Below, piece by piece: positions 12,839 to 23,759 of a stretch of DNA of 64,000 nucleotides. Made by a program: the position numbers and the translations under genes. The notes under the pieces were generated by a model that was not told the DNA's origin, did no database searches, and was given only the letters and a program-made list of their open reading frames with translations. The DNA is taken from assembly GCF_018446385.1 (NCBI RefSeq), contig NC_056002.1, positions 8,380,894 through 8,444,893 of the forward strand, in the 5' to 3' direction. The DNA is from Zingiber officinale. Taxonomy: Eukaryota; Streptophyta; Magnoliopsida; Zingiberales; Zingiberaceae. Positions within the stretch are counted from its first letter, which is position 1, and each line of letters begins with the position of its first letter.

Positions 12839-15149
12839 TGTAACAACCCAAATTTCCTCATTACAAGTCCTAATAGTGCTTAAAAATATTTAGAAATGCT
12901 TTAGAAATATTCTAGAGATTTTTAGGAATTTTTAGAGTATTTTTATACAATTGTCGGAGTTCGTTTGGTATTTTTATCAAAAGAAAGAAGTTTCAAAAAA
13001 TAAAGAGGTTCGGCCGAGGTTCGAACCTGTGACCTCCGACCCAACCCGAGTCTTAAGCGAAGCGTGATGACCAAGAACCCAGCAGGGCCGTGCTAATAAA
13101 AGAGATAGCGAAAATAATTTAAGTAGTAGTTGATAATGGAAATATTTAGGTATTAAAGGGAAATAAGAGAGGAACCTAGGTATTATTCCCGTGCCCTAAA
13201 CTCTTTCCCCTTTCCCTTCTACGTGCGACGGCGGTGCTCGGGCGAAAAATAAAGGGAAGTTAGGGCTTCTCTCCGGCGACCGACCTAGGGAGATCTCTAA
13301 GCGATTTCACCACCATCACGATCCTCTCGTCGAGGAGAGCTTGTGGGCACGAAGAGGAGCCGAAATCTCAAGTTCTCCGAAACCCTAGCAGCCCTTTCGT
13401 TCAGTTGTGAGTCCAAGAAACCAATGTAAGCGCTACTCACCTGCAGTAAGGGTAGTTTCGAGCTTTGATTTAGGTTTCCTTTTGGCTTTTGAAACATGCT
13501 GTTAAGAATTGTGGATTGCTAGGGATATGGTTTTCTTTTGGGGCTTTCGGATTATGCTATGCAGAATTTGTTTCTTAGAGGCTTAAAGGTAGTTTCAGAA
13601 ATTTGATTTTCCCTTATATTCTGTTGAAGCATGCTTGAAGAATCTTGTTGCCATATGTAAACCCTAAGATCTATTGCTATAAGAATGGGTGTTGTATTAA
13701 ATTCTTTAGGTGTAAAGAATAGTTTCAAGAATTTCCTTCTGCATTGCATTTTCTGCTGCAGCATGGTTTTGTTTTCTTTAAATTTCTGTTGCTCTACAAA
13801 AGTTTACGCTGTGAACAAGGTTACATGGATCTTTAGCTTCAGCAGGTTCTAGTCTTGTTCGTGCTAAGCATTTGAAATGAAGATAAGCTTTATATGGGTT
13901 TTAAATTCCAACAGGTTTCGATTTGCTGTGCTACGTATGAGATAGGAACAGCCTCATTTGGAGCTTAGAACAACTCATTCCTTTTGTGTTCTTCACGGGC
14001 AAGAACATCCCTTTTTGTCATTTATTCTTTAAACTGAAGTGTTGGGTTCTTAGTGGTGTAGGTTAGAAATTCAGTACAGATTTTGATTAGCATAGTATAC
14101 AAAATTTTGTTAGTATAGTATGTAGAATTTTGATTAGCATAGTATGCAGAATTTTGTTAGCATAGTATGCAGAATTTTGATTAGCATAGTATGCAGATTT
14201 TTGTTTAAGCATTTCAATGTTAGAATTTATTTAAACATTTCAGTTTTTAAAGAAGCATTCTTTTATTAGAAGTATTAACAAGTATAAGTATTTTACTTGA
14301 GAAGGCTAGTACCTGACTTCCGAGGTTGTCGTTAAATAAATCCAGGTGATCGTTTCCGAGGTCTTGGCCCTGGTAAGACTAAGGTCTTTACCCTTGTAGG
14401 ACTGGTGGCTCGCTACCTTAGTTTCTATTAGGGAGCGCGCAATGGTACTAAACCTGGGCCCAAAAGATTATTATTTTGAAGTATAAAAGTATAAGTTTTT
14501 GAACAAGTGAAATAAGTTTCACATAAGTTTAAAAATTAGCAAGTTTAGTTTTCTTTTATGCTAGCATGTTGTTATATAAGCATGAGCAGCTTTACATGTT
14601 TAGCATTTCAGTATGTTTATTTTCTTTGCTATTAGATGAGCATGTATAGTATTTCTCTTAAAGTATTCAGTTTTTTAGATTTCTTCCTATTCACATGCAT
14701 ATTCGAGTTTTGTGAGTTAGATAGCGCTTACTAAACATTTTTTGCTTATAGTTGCATTTCCTCTTACTGTAGATAAAGGGAAAGGAAAGGTACAGTGAAG
14801 GAAGGCGACAAGGAGGTGCGAATGAATGTGTGATGTTTGGACTATGGAAGCCTTGGGATTTAGTTTAATAATTCATTAAAACTTTGTATTCAGAATATTT
14901 GAACCATTCTTTCATGTTGTTAGATTTGCATTGGATATTTTATGTTTAGAACTCTTCCTTTTAATTGCTGAGCACATTAGTTTCATAAATTGAGTTATTT
15001 ATATTTTCCGCTGTTACATATTGTTTGCTTTGAGTTTTGGGAGTTTTAAGTATAGATATTTTTATGTGAACAACTCTAGTTAAGTAAAGTTAGTAGTCCA
15101 GTAGCGCTCCACCCTCACAGACTAGTAGGGAGGAGGGTGAGGTGTTACA
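12839..15149 (+). mobile_element. Solo Gypsy LTR, 2311 bp, with 5-bp target duplication
   Basis: Begins TGTAACAACCC and ends GGTGTTACA, and is flanked by GGACA at 12834-12838 and again at 15150-15154. The inverted ends TGTAACA/TGTTACA and the size fit a solo LTR of the Tekay/Del-like chromovirus style, left by LTR-LTR recombination. No primer-binding site, polypurine tract or pol was seen inside. Orientation is inferred from the general layout of such LTRs and is weak. It contains a 25-26 bp minisatellite (14080-14204). Confidence 0.8.
14080..14204. repeat. Minisatellite, about 5 units of 25-26 bp
   Basis: Tandem copies of TTAGCATAGTATGCAGAATT with small variation run without gaps. Units alternate between ttttgatt- and ttttgtt- starts, suggesting expansion as a pair of units. 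It lies inside the solo Gypsy LTR. Confidence 0.85.
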
Positions 15150-15204
15150 GGACAAGCCACGAGCTTAAAAGTATCTGAGAGACGAAAGCCAAAGATCCTC
15201 AACA

Positions 15205-15908
15205 CTTAAACTTCTTATTCAGTGGATAATGATGAGGCTACTATGAACTTGAGGGCAAGTTCTTTTCAACCCGGGGTGACTGGTGATGTATCAACACAAA
15301 CTTCAAAGGTTCATAACTTTTAACTCGGGAATCGGAATTAGGCTCTATCAGCTGCTTCGAATGTGGAATTTCAAAATCTACATTTGTTATTGATAATCCA
15401 TAACTGTCAAATTTTAAGGCCAAATTCCACCATTTAAATCCTTTTCAGAGCATATTTACTATTTTTAGTAATTTATATTTTTTATAATATTTAGGATAAT
15501 TTTGATATTTATGGATCTTAGTTTGTCTATATTAACATCCTGTTCTGTTAATTTTAATTTCTGTTATTTTTTTCTAGAAAAATATTTTCCCTTTTTTTAT
15601 ATAATATTAAAATTGAGGTCCATATTTTAGGATTTCTTTACTTTCTTAATTTTAAGATTTAGAATCTATATAAACACGTGTCTAACTGTATGAGAAATCA
15701 TCCTTCAATTATTAATAATTTTTTTTTAACAAATAACGAATTTTTTGTTTGGTATTCTTCAAGTTATCTTTTTACTTTTTTCTCTAATTTTCCTTATTAT
15801 TTTATCTATAGGATAATCGTTATTTTGTTCAGCATCACTAATCTTACTTATGGAGATTTTAATGAAAGACCTTTCATAGTCAATAGGTCTTCTCCATTAT
15901 CAACCTGA
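15205..15908 (+). mobile_element. Gypsy tail: polyprotein end and probable 3' LTR
   Basis: About 15210-15285 looks like the last codons and linker of a plant Gypsy polyprotein, with a purine-rich ACTTGAGGGCAAG stretch. A TGATGTATCAAC start at about 15283 is followed by the text expected of the beginning of a chromovirus LTR (about 15300-15420). The remainder is AT-rich with no clear end; 15900 is a guess from a change in composition. It is probably the other side of the fragment at 11928-12588. Confidence 0.45.
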
Positions 15909-16500
15909 GGGCTTTGGCAAGCGATAGTGAATAATCCAAGGCACCGATCACTCTCAAAGACGACTTTGTCATAATCAAAGGGTGATGCACATAATGATCT
16001 ACGCCTATGATCTTGCTAATAAAGACTCTCAAAGACGAATTTGAATGGATCTACGCCTATGATCAAGAGGAAGGAGTCTAATTAGCTCTATACACGGAGT
16101 AACTTTTAACTAACATGTTAAAATTTTCTACACGCCATATTTTCAATAGCGGTTGAATAGACTAGATTCAAAATTTTAAAGATTTAGTTGCATTTAATCA
16201 TCTTAAATGTTTAAACGGCTATTTATTATCCCTAAAAAATATAACTTGATTAAAAACTGAATTCAACGGGTGCTACTGGAAGTTTTTACCAGAAGTCAAC
16301 GAACTTGTCTTCATCCTTCGGCGGATTGCGGCTCCTCTGATTTTGAATCCCGTCGCGCCTGTGTTTTTCTCCTCCTCCTCCCCGCAGCCCCCCAACTTGG
16401 ATTCTGACGCCGCTTCCGGTCTTTAGCAACCGTCGGTGTTGGCTTGTGCTAGAGCTTTTAAAAAGTCCCGAGTTTTTAATTCCCAAAAAAAAAAGTTGAT
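15909..16500. other. Non-coding stretch between the repeat cluster and the Nudix gene
   Basis: No gene or clear repeat is visible. Two similar bits around gatctacgcctatgatc occur at about 15998-16013 and 16049-16065. Base composition moves from AT-rich to GC-rich at about 16300, marking the approach to a host promoter. Confidence 0.5.
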
Positions 16501-16892
16501 CTTGGGCCGTTCACTTGACCCCAGCGGCATTAAATAAGGCGCGGGGCAGCATCAAGCGACGAGACCGGCAGCAATAGCAAGCTCCAATTAGTGGAAATTC
16601 CCCTTCTCCCCCACTCCCCAGGGTTTGCTTTCCGTTTCAAGCTGTGTCCTTTTCTTCTTTCCTTGGATTTATCTCGAATGCTCTGGAAAGAAGATTGATC
16701 GAGGGAGTTATAAAAATCGACCTCCAGAACTGGGAATGGAAGTAATGCTTTCTGCCTAGGTCTTGCAAGGCGGTTTCCTCTTCGTCCAAAACCAGTCTCT
16801 AGACCCTGGTGGGACAGAACTCGTCGATATCTCTCGCCTTTTCTTATCTCGACTTCTCCTCCTCAAAGTCGGAAGCTTTCAGTTTCTGAATC
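16501..16892 (+). promoter_or_regulatory. Candidate promoter and 5' leader of the Nudix gene
   Basis: A TGGGCC box (site-II/TCP-like) at about 16504-16509 precedes a TATA-like TAAATAAG at 16531-16538. A pyrimidine-rich leader then runs to the ATG at 16893. This is inferred from the motifs and position only; an upstream leader intron is possible. Confidence 0.35.
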
Positions 16893-18664
16893 ATGGCGTC
16901 GCCTCTGGTGGCTCGGAAAGGTCGCGACTTGCAGCGTTACGAGGACCATCTCCGGCTTGTTGCTGGGTATATTGATTTCTTTTCTCTTAAACCGAAGGTT
17001 TCTTGTTCTTGATAGGGAATTTCAACCTTGTAATATTTAGGAATAATTTCAGAGTGCTAAGTCTTTCTTTATTTCTCTGTGAGATTATGTAGCAATATTC
17101 TATTAGATTTGTTGTCTGTAGTTCCGCCATGAGTGGACCTTGTGACTGCTTAGTGTTTGGTAGGTTGTCCATATGATGTAGCAATTTTTTGGAGCAGGAT
17201 GTACAATCCCATCCCCCTTTGTAGTGTTGCCAAAAAGCTAAAATTAACATAACTATGGCTAAACCAAATCGTGTATAGTTTTTCTTCTTATCTGTTCTCA
17301 TATGTTGTTTTTCAGATGCATTCCCTACAAGATAACTGAGGAACCAGACCATCAATCTGATGATGTGATTGACAAACTGCAAGTTCTCATGATCAGTTCA
17401 CCTGGTCGACATGATTTTGTGTTCCCAAAGGTAAGCGCTGCCTGTTAACTTGAGGTATAAAGTGTGGCTGGGCTAGTAACTAATGGTTACTGAACCGATT
17501 GAAACGCCGGTGCAGGGTGGGTGGGAGAAAGATGAGACTGCATGTGAAGCGGCACGCCGAGAAGCTTTGGAGGAAGCAGGAGTTCGGGGAATACTGCATG
17601 TGAGTATTTATGTTGATTAAATGAATATAAGCAAACAAAGGAATTCCAAATTTTTTAGTATCCGAACTGATGGGTTTGCGAGCTTTTTTACTGTGTTCTT
17701 GTCCATCAAGATATCCTTGATTTCTTCTTTCAATTCTTTTGTTTCACAGGAAGTGGTCCTATACTGATTTATGCAGATAGAAATCAAGTGATTGTAGGTA
17801 GCTAGCGCCAGTTAAACTAGATCCACTCGTAACATTGTGGTCGTTTTCATGCTTTTCTCTAGTTTACGTCAGAAGGATTGGGATATCACTCAACTTTGCT
17901 CTTGTACACCTAACTTTCACGTGATATGTCTCTTGCTTGCCTGATTCCAGCTGCATCTCACATGTGACCTGCTCCTAGAGATGCTTCTGTAGAGTCAGCC
18001 CCCACATATTACCTGTCTGAAGATAATCTTCTAAGAACCTAACGCAGAGTCACTTACACGCCATGTATGGCAAAAAAGAAGTAATTTCTTTTGGTAATTT
18101 GTTCTAGTATCGTCGTTGAACATTGCCAATTAGGCATTCTCACTAAATTGAATAATTTGTAGGTAGCTCCAACTTTGCACTAAACTCTTAAAGCATCCAG
18201 ATTCATAGTTTGACAAGAAAGTAATGGATTGTATCACTTATGTTCAGGAAATCGAGCTTGGTCAATGGGTATTTAGGAGCAAGAGCAGTCAGGTCAGTTG
18301 CAGCCAGGAAGGAGGTTGTAAAGGTTACATGTTTGCTATGAAGGTAACCGAAGAACTCGACTGCTGGCCTGAACAAGAAGTACATGGCAGGAAGTGGGTG
18401 AGTGCCTTCTGTACACTTTGGTAATAGGCAATCAGCAGCAACAATACACAAGTTAACTCGATTCTGAAACCATTGGTCTTTAAACAGGTGACCGTAGCGG
18501 ATGCATTTAAACTCTGTCGATACGATTGGATGCGCGAAGCCCTTGACTTGTTTGTGAAACAGCTCTATAGCAATACAATGCTGTCTGTTCGCGGGTTATA
18601 CGAGCCAACAAAATTCTGCTTCGTGAAGTCTACTGCCGCTGAGCAAGCCATTGCCTTGTGCTGA
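16893..18664 (+). CDS. Nudix hydrolase (plant NUDT16-like / diphosphoinositol-polyphosphate phosphohydrolase-like)
   Basis: Five exons: 16893-16966, 17316-17430, 17516-17599, 18248-18397 and 18488-18664. All have GT/AG borders and join to 600 nt, 199 aa plus stop. The Nudix box GX5EX7REUXEEXGU is complete at residues 64-86 (GGWEKDE, then REALEEAGV), so the metal-binding glutamates are present. N-terminal text (GRDLQRYEDHLRLVAGCIPY) and the fold around LMISSPGRHDFVFPKGGW match the plant NUDT12/13/16/17/18 group, which hydrolyses nucleoside diphosphates linked to another moiety, dinucleoside polyphosphates or inositol pyrophosphates. The substrate cannot be chosen from sequence. The C-terminal extension after LDLFVKQL is rich in polar residues and less conserved. 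The start was chosen because it is the first ATG in the exon carrying the conserved N-terminus. Mitochondrial targeting, known for some family members, is not evident. Confidence 0.9.
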
Positions 18665-19296
18665 TGCTTACTTGCTACCCTCGATATGAGTCAGAAGTTC
18701 TTCAACATGCGATCTCTGAACTCCGAGTGGTGATTAAGTTGAGACATGGTTCTTATTGCTGCAATGTGACTTGTTCAAGTGCTTGCTCCATTGCTGATAA
18801 TGCTAACATGCAATTGGATTACTGGTAGATGTGTTTGTGGCTTTGCCTGAACCAGTTGTCATAGCAGAAGTTGGATTAGTGGAATGGCTGTATTGTGCTG
18901 TTTTGTCTATGGGTCTCTTTTTAATTTGTTCATTCTGGTGATTTATCACCGGAAAAATTTCGCAACTCAATTGTTAGACTGCTCAATGGGGTTATGAATG
19001 AGCCAGCAAACAAGGGCTAAAACTAGCCTTTTGAAAGCCTCAGCACATATACATTTCATCATCAAATTCTAATGGAGAAAATAAATCATATTAAGAATTA
19101 AGATGATTATACTCTTTTTAAACTATGTGTAATAATGTATTTAAAATGAAAATAATATAAATATTATTTATTAGATTATTTTAATTAAATTATTAGATAA
19201 TAATATTCGTTAAAAAAAATTAAATTTGATACAGCGTTTATAGAGTTAATAAATAAATAAATAATATTGGCCTGAGTCTTCCTCAGAGCTTAGCCT
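18665..19296. other. Intergenic region between Nudix and PPR genes
   Basis: This holds the Nudix 3' UTR (to about 18950) and then very AT-rich sequence at 19070-19265 with short inverted aatattat/ttattaga runs. No gene was seen. The PPR promoter must lie here. Confidence 0.5.
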
Positions 19297-20802
19297 ATGC
19301 CATCGCGGGAGTTCTCCCACCGTCAGCTCTTCCATCTCCTCCATCGCCGCTGCAAGAGCCTCCGCCACCTCAAGGCCATCCATGCCCATGCCACCGTCCA
19401 CGGCCTTACCTCTCTGTATCCCTCCCCCATCCTCGCCAAGCTCATCTACACGCTCACCCTCCTCCTCCCCACCGCCATCAACCACCGTGCCTCCCTCCCT
19501 GCCGCAGCAACCGCCTCTGCCGGATACGCCCTCTCCCTCTTCCACGCCATCCCCTTCCCATCCGCCTTCCCCTACAACCTCCTCATGCGTGTCCACACCC
19601 TTCTCTCCTCCCCTCTCTCCGCTCTCCTCCTCTTCGCCTGCATGCGCCGCTCCGCGGTGCCCCCCGACCTCCACACCTTTCCCTTCGCCCTCAAGGCATG
19701 CACCCGCCTCCGCCACCCTGCCCTCGCCCGCGCCGTCCACTGCCAAGCGATCGTGTTCGGCTTCGCCGACGACCTCTACGTCCGTAACACTTTGATCAGC
19801 ACCTATTCTTCTTGCTACTCGATGACCGAAGCAAGGACTATCTTCGACGAGTGCCCCTCGCTTCGTGATGTCGTTTCCTATAATATTTTGATAGATGGAT
19901 ATGTGAAGGCCGGCCAAACTGAGCACGCGCGCAACCTGTTCGACGGAATGCCTGAAAGGGATGTAGTCTCGTGGGGTACACTTTTGGCTGGATACACGCG
20001 GATGGGTGAATTCGAGGCTGCAGTCATGCTCTTTGACCGGATGCTTGAGATAGGAGAGAAGCCTGATGATGTTGCTTTGGTCTCTGTATTGTCTTGCTGT
20101 GCTCAGTTAGGAAAGTTGGACATAGGAGAAGCCATCCACGAGTACATCAAAAACAACAGGGCTAAACTTAATGTCTATCTTTCCACGGCCCTGGTCGACA
20201 TGTATGCAAAGTGTGGTTGCGTTGGTGTTGCTTTAGAGATTTTTGAGTCAACACCGTGGAAAAATTTGTTCACATGGAATGCTATTATTGTCGGTCTAGC
20301 TATGCATGGTGATGGTAAGAAGTCGCTCGAGTACTTCAATAGGATGAGTGATGTTGGTGTTCAGCCGGATGGAGTGACCTGCTTAGGCGTATTGGTGGCT
20401 TGTAGCCATGCAGGACTTGTTGAAATGGCCCGGAGTTTCTTCAGTGAGATGGAGAGTGGCTATGGTGTTGAGCGTGAGCTCAAGCATTATGGTTCTATGA
20501 CAGATTTACTTGGTCGAGCTGGGTTGATCAAGGAAGCCATGAAAATGATCGAAGGGATGCCAATGAAGGCCGATGCATATGTTTGGGGAGGTGTCCTGGC
20601 AGGTTGTCGGATACATGGGAATATAGAGATTGCGGAGATTGCAGCAAAACATCTACTGGAATTGGATCCAGATAACAGTGGGATATTCTCGATTATGGCT
20701 GACATATATGCTAATAATAGGAGATGGGAGGATGTCGGGAGGATTAGGAAGTTGATGAGTGAAAAGGGAGTGAAAATGAATGTTGCTTGTAGTTCAATAT
20801 AG
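19297..20802 (+). CDS. Pentatricopeptide repeat protein, PLS/E-type, At5g61800-like
   Basis: Intronless frame of 501 aa. Tandem PPR motifs run from about residue 60 to 440: for example DLHTFPFALKACTRL, DVVSYNILIDGYVKAG, DVVSWGTLLAGYTRMG, NLFTWNAIIVGLAMHG and DGVTCLGVLVACSHAG, with long (L) and short (S) variants typical of the PLS class. The end (ADAYVWGGVLAGCRIHGN through VGRIRKLMSEKGVKMN) is an E region. It stops at VACSSI, before the E+ and DYW domains, so there is no deaminase. Wording such as HYGSMTDLLGRAGLIKEA and CRIHGNIEIAEIAAKH, and the length, match Arabidopsis At5g61800 closely. PLS proteins bind organellar RNA base by base and usually specify C-to-U editing; without DYW a partner would supply the enzyme. 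The first 60 residues are arginine-rich, compatible with organelle import. The first third is extremely C-rich, unlike the rest. Target RNA unknown. Confidence 0.93.
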   Translation: MPSREFSHRQLFHLLHRRCKSLRHLKAIHAHATVHGLTSLYPSPILAKLIYTLTLLLPTAINHRASLPAAATASAGYALSLFHAIPFPSAFPYNLLMRVHTLLSSPLSALLLFACMRRSAVPPDLHTFPFALKACTRLRHPALARAVHCQAIVFGFADDLYVRNTLISTYSSCYSMTEARTIFDECPSLRDVVSYNILIDGYVKAGQTEHARNLFDGMPERDVVSWGTLLAGYTRMGEFEAAVMLFDRMLEIGEKPDDVALVSVLSCCAQLGKLDIGEAIHEYIKNNRAKLNVYLSTALVDMYAKCGCVGVALEIFESTPWKNLFTWNAIIVGLAMHGDGKKSLEYFNRMSDVGVQPDGVTCLGVLVACSHAGLVEMARSFFSEMESGYGVERELKHYGSMTDLLGRAGLIKEAMKMIEGMPMKADAYVWGGVLAGCRIHGNIEIAEIAAKHLLELDPDNSGIFSIMADIYANNRRWEDVGRIRKLMSEKGVKMNVACSSI

Positions 20803-21907
20803 GTGAATGATGTCCAGCCATGGAGTTATATCTGAGCCGGCTGGCTAGATAATTGTTGAGACTTGAGAGAACAAGTTATGGTTATATAACTTGGTGGGTA
20901 GTAAAGTTAATTTATTGCAAGCTGACAATACACAGGTAAAAAAAAACATTTTTGGAAATTACGTTGCTCCCTCATTGCTTACTACCTAACTATTTATCTA
21001 GCAACTTCCTGTCTACTGTATTCTTTGCCTTATAAGATCTCCATATACTTTAATCTTTATTCTAGATCGCTATGGTATGAGAGTGAACATAGGATCCCCC
21101 CTTTCATAGGATTTGTTCATTAAAAATCATATTTGCTAGATGATCACTAGGAAAGACCTAGATTTCCTATTGGATAATAATGAGTATGATGAATGTAGTT
21201 GGAATCCCTGAGAAAAACTCTTCAATACTTTTAGATCCCACAGACATGGAAAAGGCTTAATGGAAAATTTGTTCTGAATAGTTTGCACTTCTTAATGCTA
21301 GGAAGCTCCAAATTCCATTATATAGCTGCAGTTAGGGCACAAGACATAAATTAAGGCATTATGAACACAAAAATCCAACTTAGATCATGCAATTGCTTTA
21401 TTTGAAGTTACAGTTGATTCTCAGTATTCACGTCTTATTTATGACTGCACAGGTACATAACACTGTAGTACTGTCTGGCTCTCTTCTCACTTGCTGCCAA
21501 CTTGTCACACTAGATGAAAGGCAGAGTCACGGCTGATTTTGTTTCCAAAAGTTTTACAGAGATATATGGTAAATGATTGTGGATATATTCTTAGCCCATG
21601 GAGACTGTTGATTCTATTAGAGATTTTGATGTCCAAAGTCGAACATGTGGATTTAGATTTTTAACTTTTACCAGGCTAATAAGTCATCATTTCAATTAAT
21701 TGAGATAACTTTTTAGCTGTATCTTTTTTGTTTATCGTGATATTTGGTGTCAGGATAACCCATAAAATAATTCAGATGTAACCAAATGGGCTTTCTTATG
21801 CAGGCCTCCTATATAAGCTAAGAACTTGCCAAACAATCTGAGTCTGTAAAGAATCTCAAATCCAAATGTCTTTTTCCCCTTAATGAAATGGTTAGGAATA
21901 CAATCAA
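20803..21907. other. Intergenic region downstream of the PPR gene
   Basis: 3' UTR followed by host-like AT-rich sequence. I see no coding potential beyond chance frames and no recognisable element. Confidence 0.5.
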
Positions 21908-22556
21908 AGTCCCACAAAAGGCATGAAAAAGATTATGTATTTAAAAAGGATAAAGATATCGTCATTGGTATAAGATCTTTTGGGTAGAGTTTTAAAACAA
22001 AATCATGAGTGTTTAGACCTAAAGTGGACAATATCATATCCTTATGAGAATTTTTTTCAGTCCCAACAAAGAGTATCCGAGTCATGGTCCAGATCGGATG
22101 TCATGTGGGATAGCCTTGAATGAAGTTAAGGGGAGGTCCGGACCAAGTCAAGAGTGATTGCATGTTTTTAAGGAGGCCCGGAGCAGGTCAAGAGTGATCG
22201 GATGACTAGATACTTGCAGGAAGGTCTGGAGTAGGTCAGGGTGACCGAATGTTTATGTGGAGACCTAGAGTAAGTCAAGAATAATCAGATGCTTATGAGA
22301 AGGTTCGGACCATGAGAGTAATGTTGATGATTCATTTGAGCAGAGGATTGAAAGTCCTATATTAGAAGACATAAAAAAAGATCATAAATTTAAATGGGAT
22401 TAAGATATCTCTATTGGTATAAGATATTTTAGATAGAGATTAAAAATAAAATCATGAATAGTTAGGTTAAAATAAATAATATTATATCATAAAGGAGCTT
22501 TTAAAATTCATGACTAGTTAGGTCTAAAATAAATAATATTATATTATTAAGAGATA
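21908..22556. repeat. Interspersed plant repeat in two direct copies around a short tandem array
   Basis: Two diverged copies of a segment of about 140 bp begin AGTCC(C/T) at 21908-22046 and 22352-22490, sharing runs such as aaagatat(c)...ttggtataagat, then a(g)atagag and aaaatcatgag. A partial third copy of the tail lies at about 22506-22556. Between the main copies, at about 22131-22310, lie four to five tandem units of 41-48 bp built on gg(a)ggtc(c)ggagcaggtcaagagtgatcg. The long segment belongs to a class of sequence common near plant genes. It could be a TRIM-type element with terminal repeats, but its ends are not sharp. Confidence 0.6.
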
Positions 22557-23759
22557 TGAATCGATTGATTTACTTGTAGAGATTCTGAGAAGCATGATGA
22601 TTGGATTTACTGTAGAAACGATTTGCTTTACATAACTCTGGCTGGTGCTATTTCTTGCTCTTAATGTTTTCTTCTAACTGTGCACAGAGCAAGCAGCAGC
22701 ATATTATGGGATGAGTGTATCTGTTGAAGCTTTAGGGAAGAGTTTGGCAAGTTTTCTATAATTCTAATGGGTGCCTTCTATTATAGTAACACACCACAAG
22801 TTGACAGACGACAGTAAGCTTAGTAAGCAATGAAGTTGGTCGTCGCGAACAAGTAAGCCCTTCATAACAAGCATCTTCATCAAACTTTTTTTCTTTTACC
22901 ATGGTGATGCAGTTTCTATGCATTAAATAAGCAGCAGTGTTATTAAAGAGTAAGCTCTAAATATTATGTTACTGAGCAAGTATGCGTACTTTATTAACAA
23001 ATATGGTCAGGAATATTTTGGGATTCTTAATTCGACATTTGTTGTCCTTTTTCCGCATCTGAACAGCTCATGCACAGCAGCAACGTAGTAGAACCGATGA
23101 TGCCACAACGTGGACTTGATAGATTAAACAATTCTCTTTTGAATTGTAAAGACCATCTCGCGGATTGATGCGAATCCATCATTCAGTTTTACTTTCGAGC
23201 AGTTCTTCGTCGACAGCTATCTTCTCTCAAAAGGCGCGTGGAACAGGGAGAGGACGAGCCGAAAAAGAAGGGAAGAAGCCCCCGGACGATGAGCTTTTAA
23301 AAGGCGAAAGCAAAAGAAGCGAGTTGGCGCGCGTGCACCGCTGCTCCGCTTCCCTTTGGATCGACGATCTTAAAGGAAAATAAAATAAAGAAAAAGTAAG
23401 CAACTTTGAAGTTTAAACTTGTTGACTATTTATTGGGCGAGCAAGCAACACTGTCACAGAAATCAGTTTGGCCTCTTTGACTGTTTTTGCTGCCATCGAC
23501 TGTGTCCGATGCCCTAAATTAATCGACCTTCATGCGATATGATATTATAATTTTAACGATATTCTTGAAAATAGTTAAATTTTGAGAGCCATTTTGATAA
23601 AATCTCTTACAAAACATAATTCGAGATTTATAGCTGGAAGGAGCGAAATTTAGTAGGACGACAGACATAAAGGAGCTATATGTAAGAATTATGCGGCCGT
23701 ATACAATTTGAATGATATAAATGTCACGGAACTAAACAAATTGGGGCCTTTCTGTAAAA
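22557..23759. other. Intergenic region upstream of the acyltransferase leader
   Basis: No convincing gene. A short open stretch at 23165-23383 has serine- and lysine-rich composition, no family resemblance and no homologous support, so I do not call it. The distal acyltransferase promoter probably lies in 23400-23760. Confidence 0.45.

Noticed and set aside
13005-13100. tRNA-like B-box text (ggttcgaacctgtgacc) suggesting a tRNA gene or SINE
   Set aside because: It has no cloverleaf or A box at the right spacing and lies wholly inside the TGTAACA...TGTTACA solo LTR, where such wording is common.
19246-19926. Long antisense open stretch (226 codons) over the PPR gene, and a third frame at 19382-19795
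   Set aside because: Shadows of the C-rich PPR coding strand. Composition is low-complexity Gly/Glu or Pro/Ser and no family is recognisable, whereas the PPR frame carries conserved motifs.
23165-23383. Small 72-codon open stretch with serine and basic residues
   Set aside because: No family resemblance, no splice or promoter support, within the expected range of chance frames.
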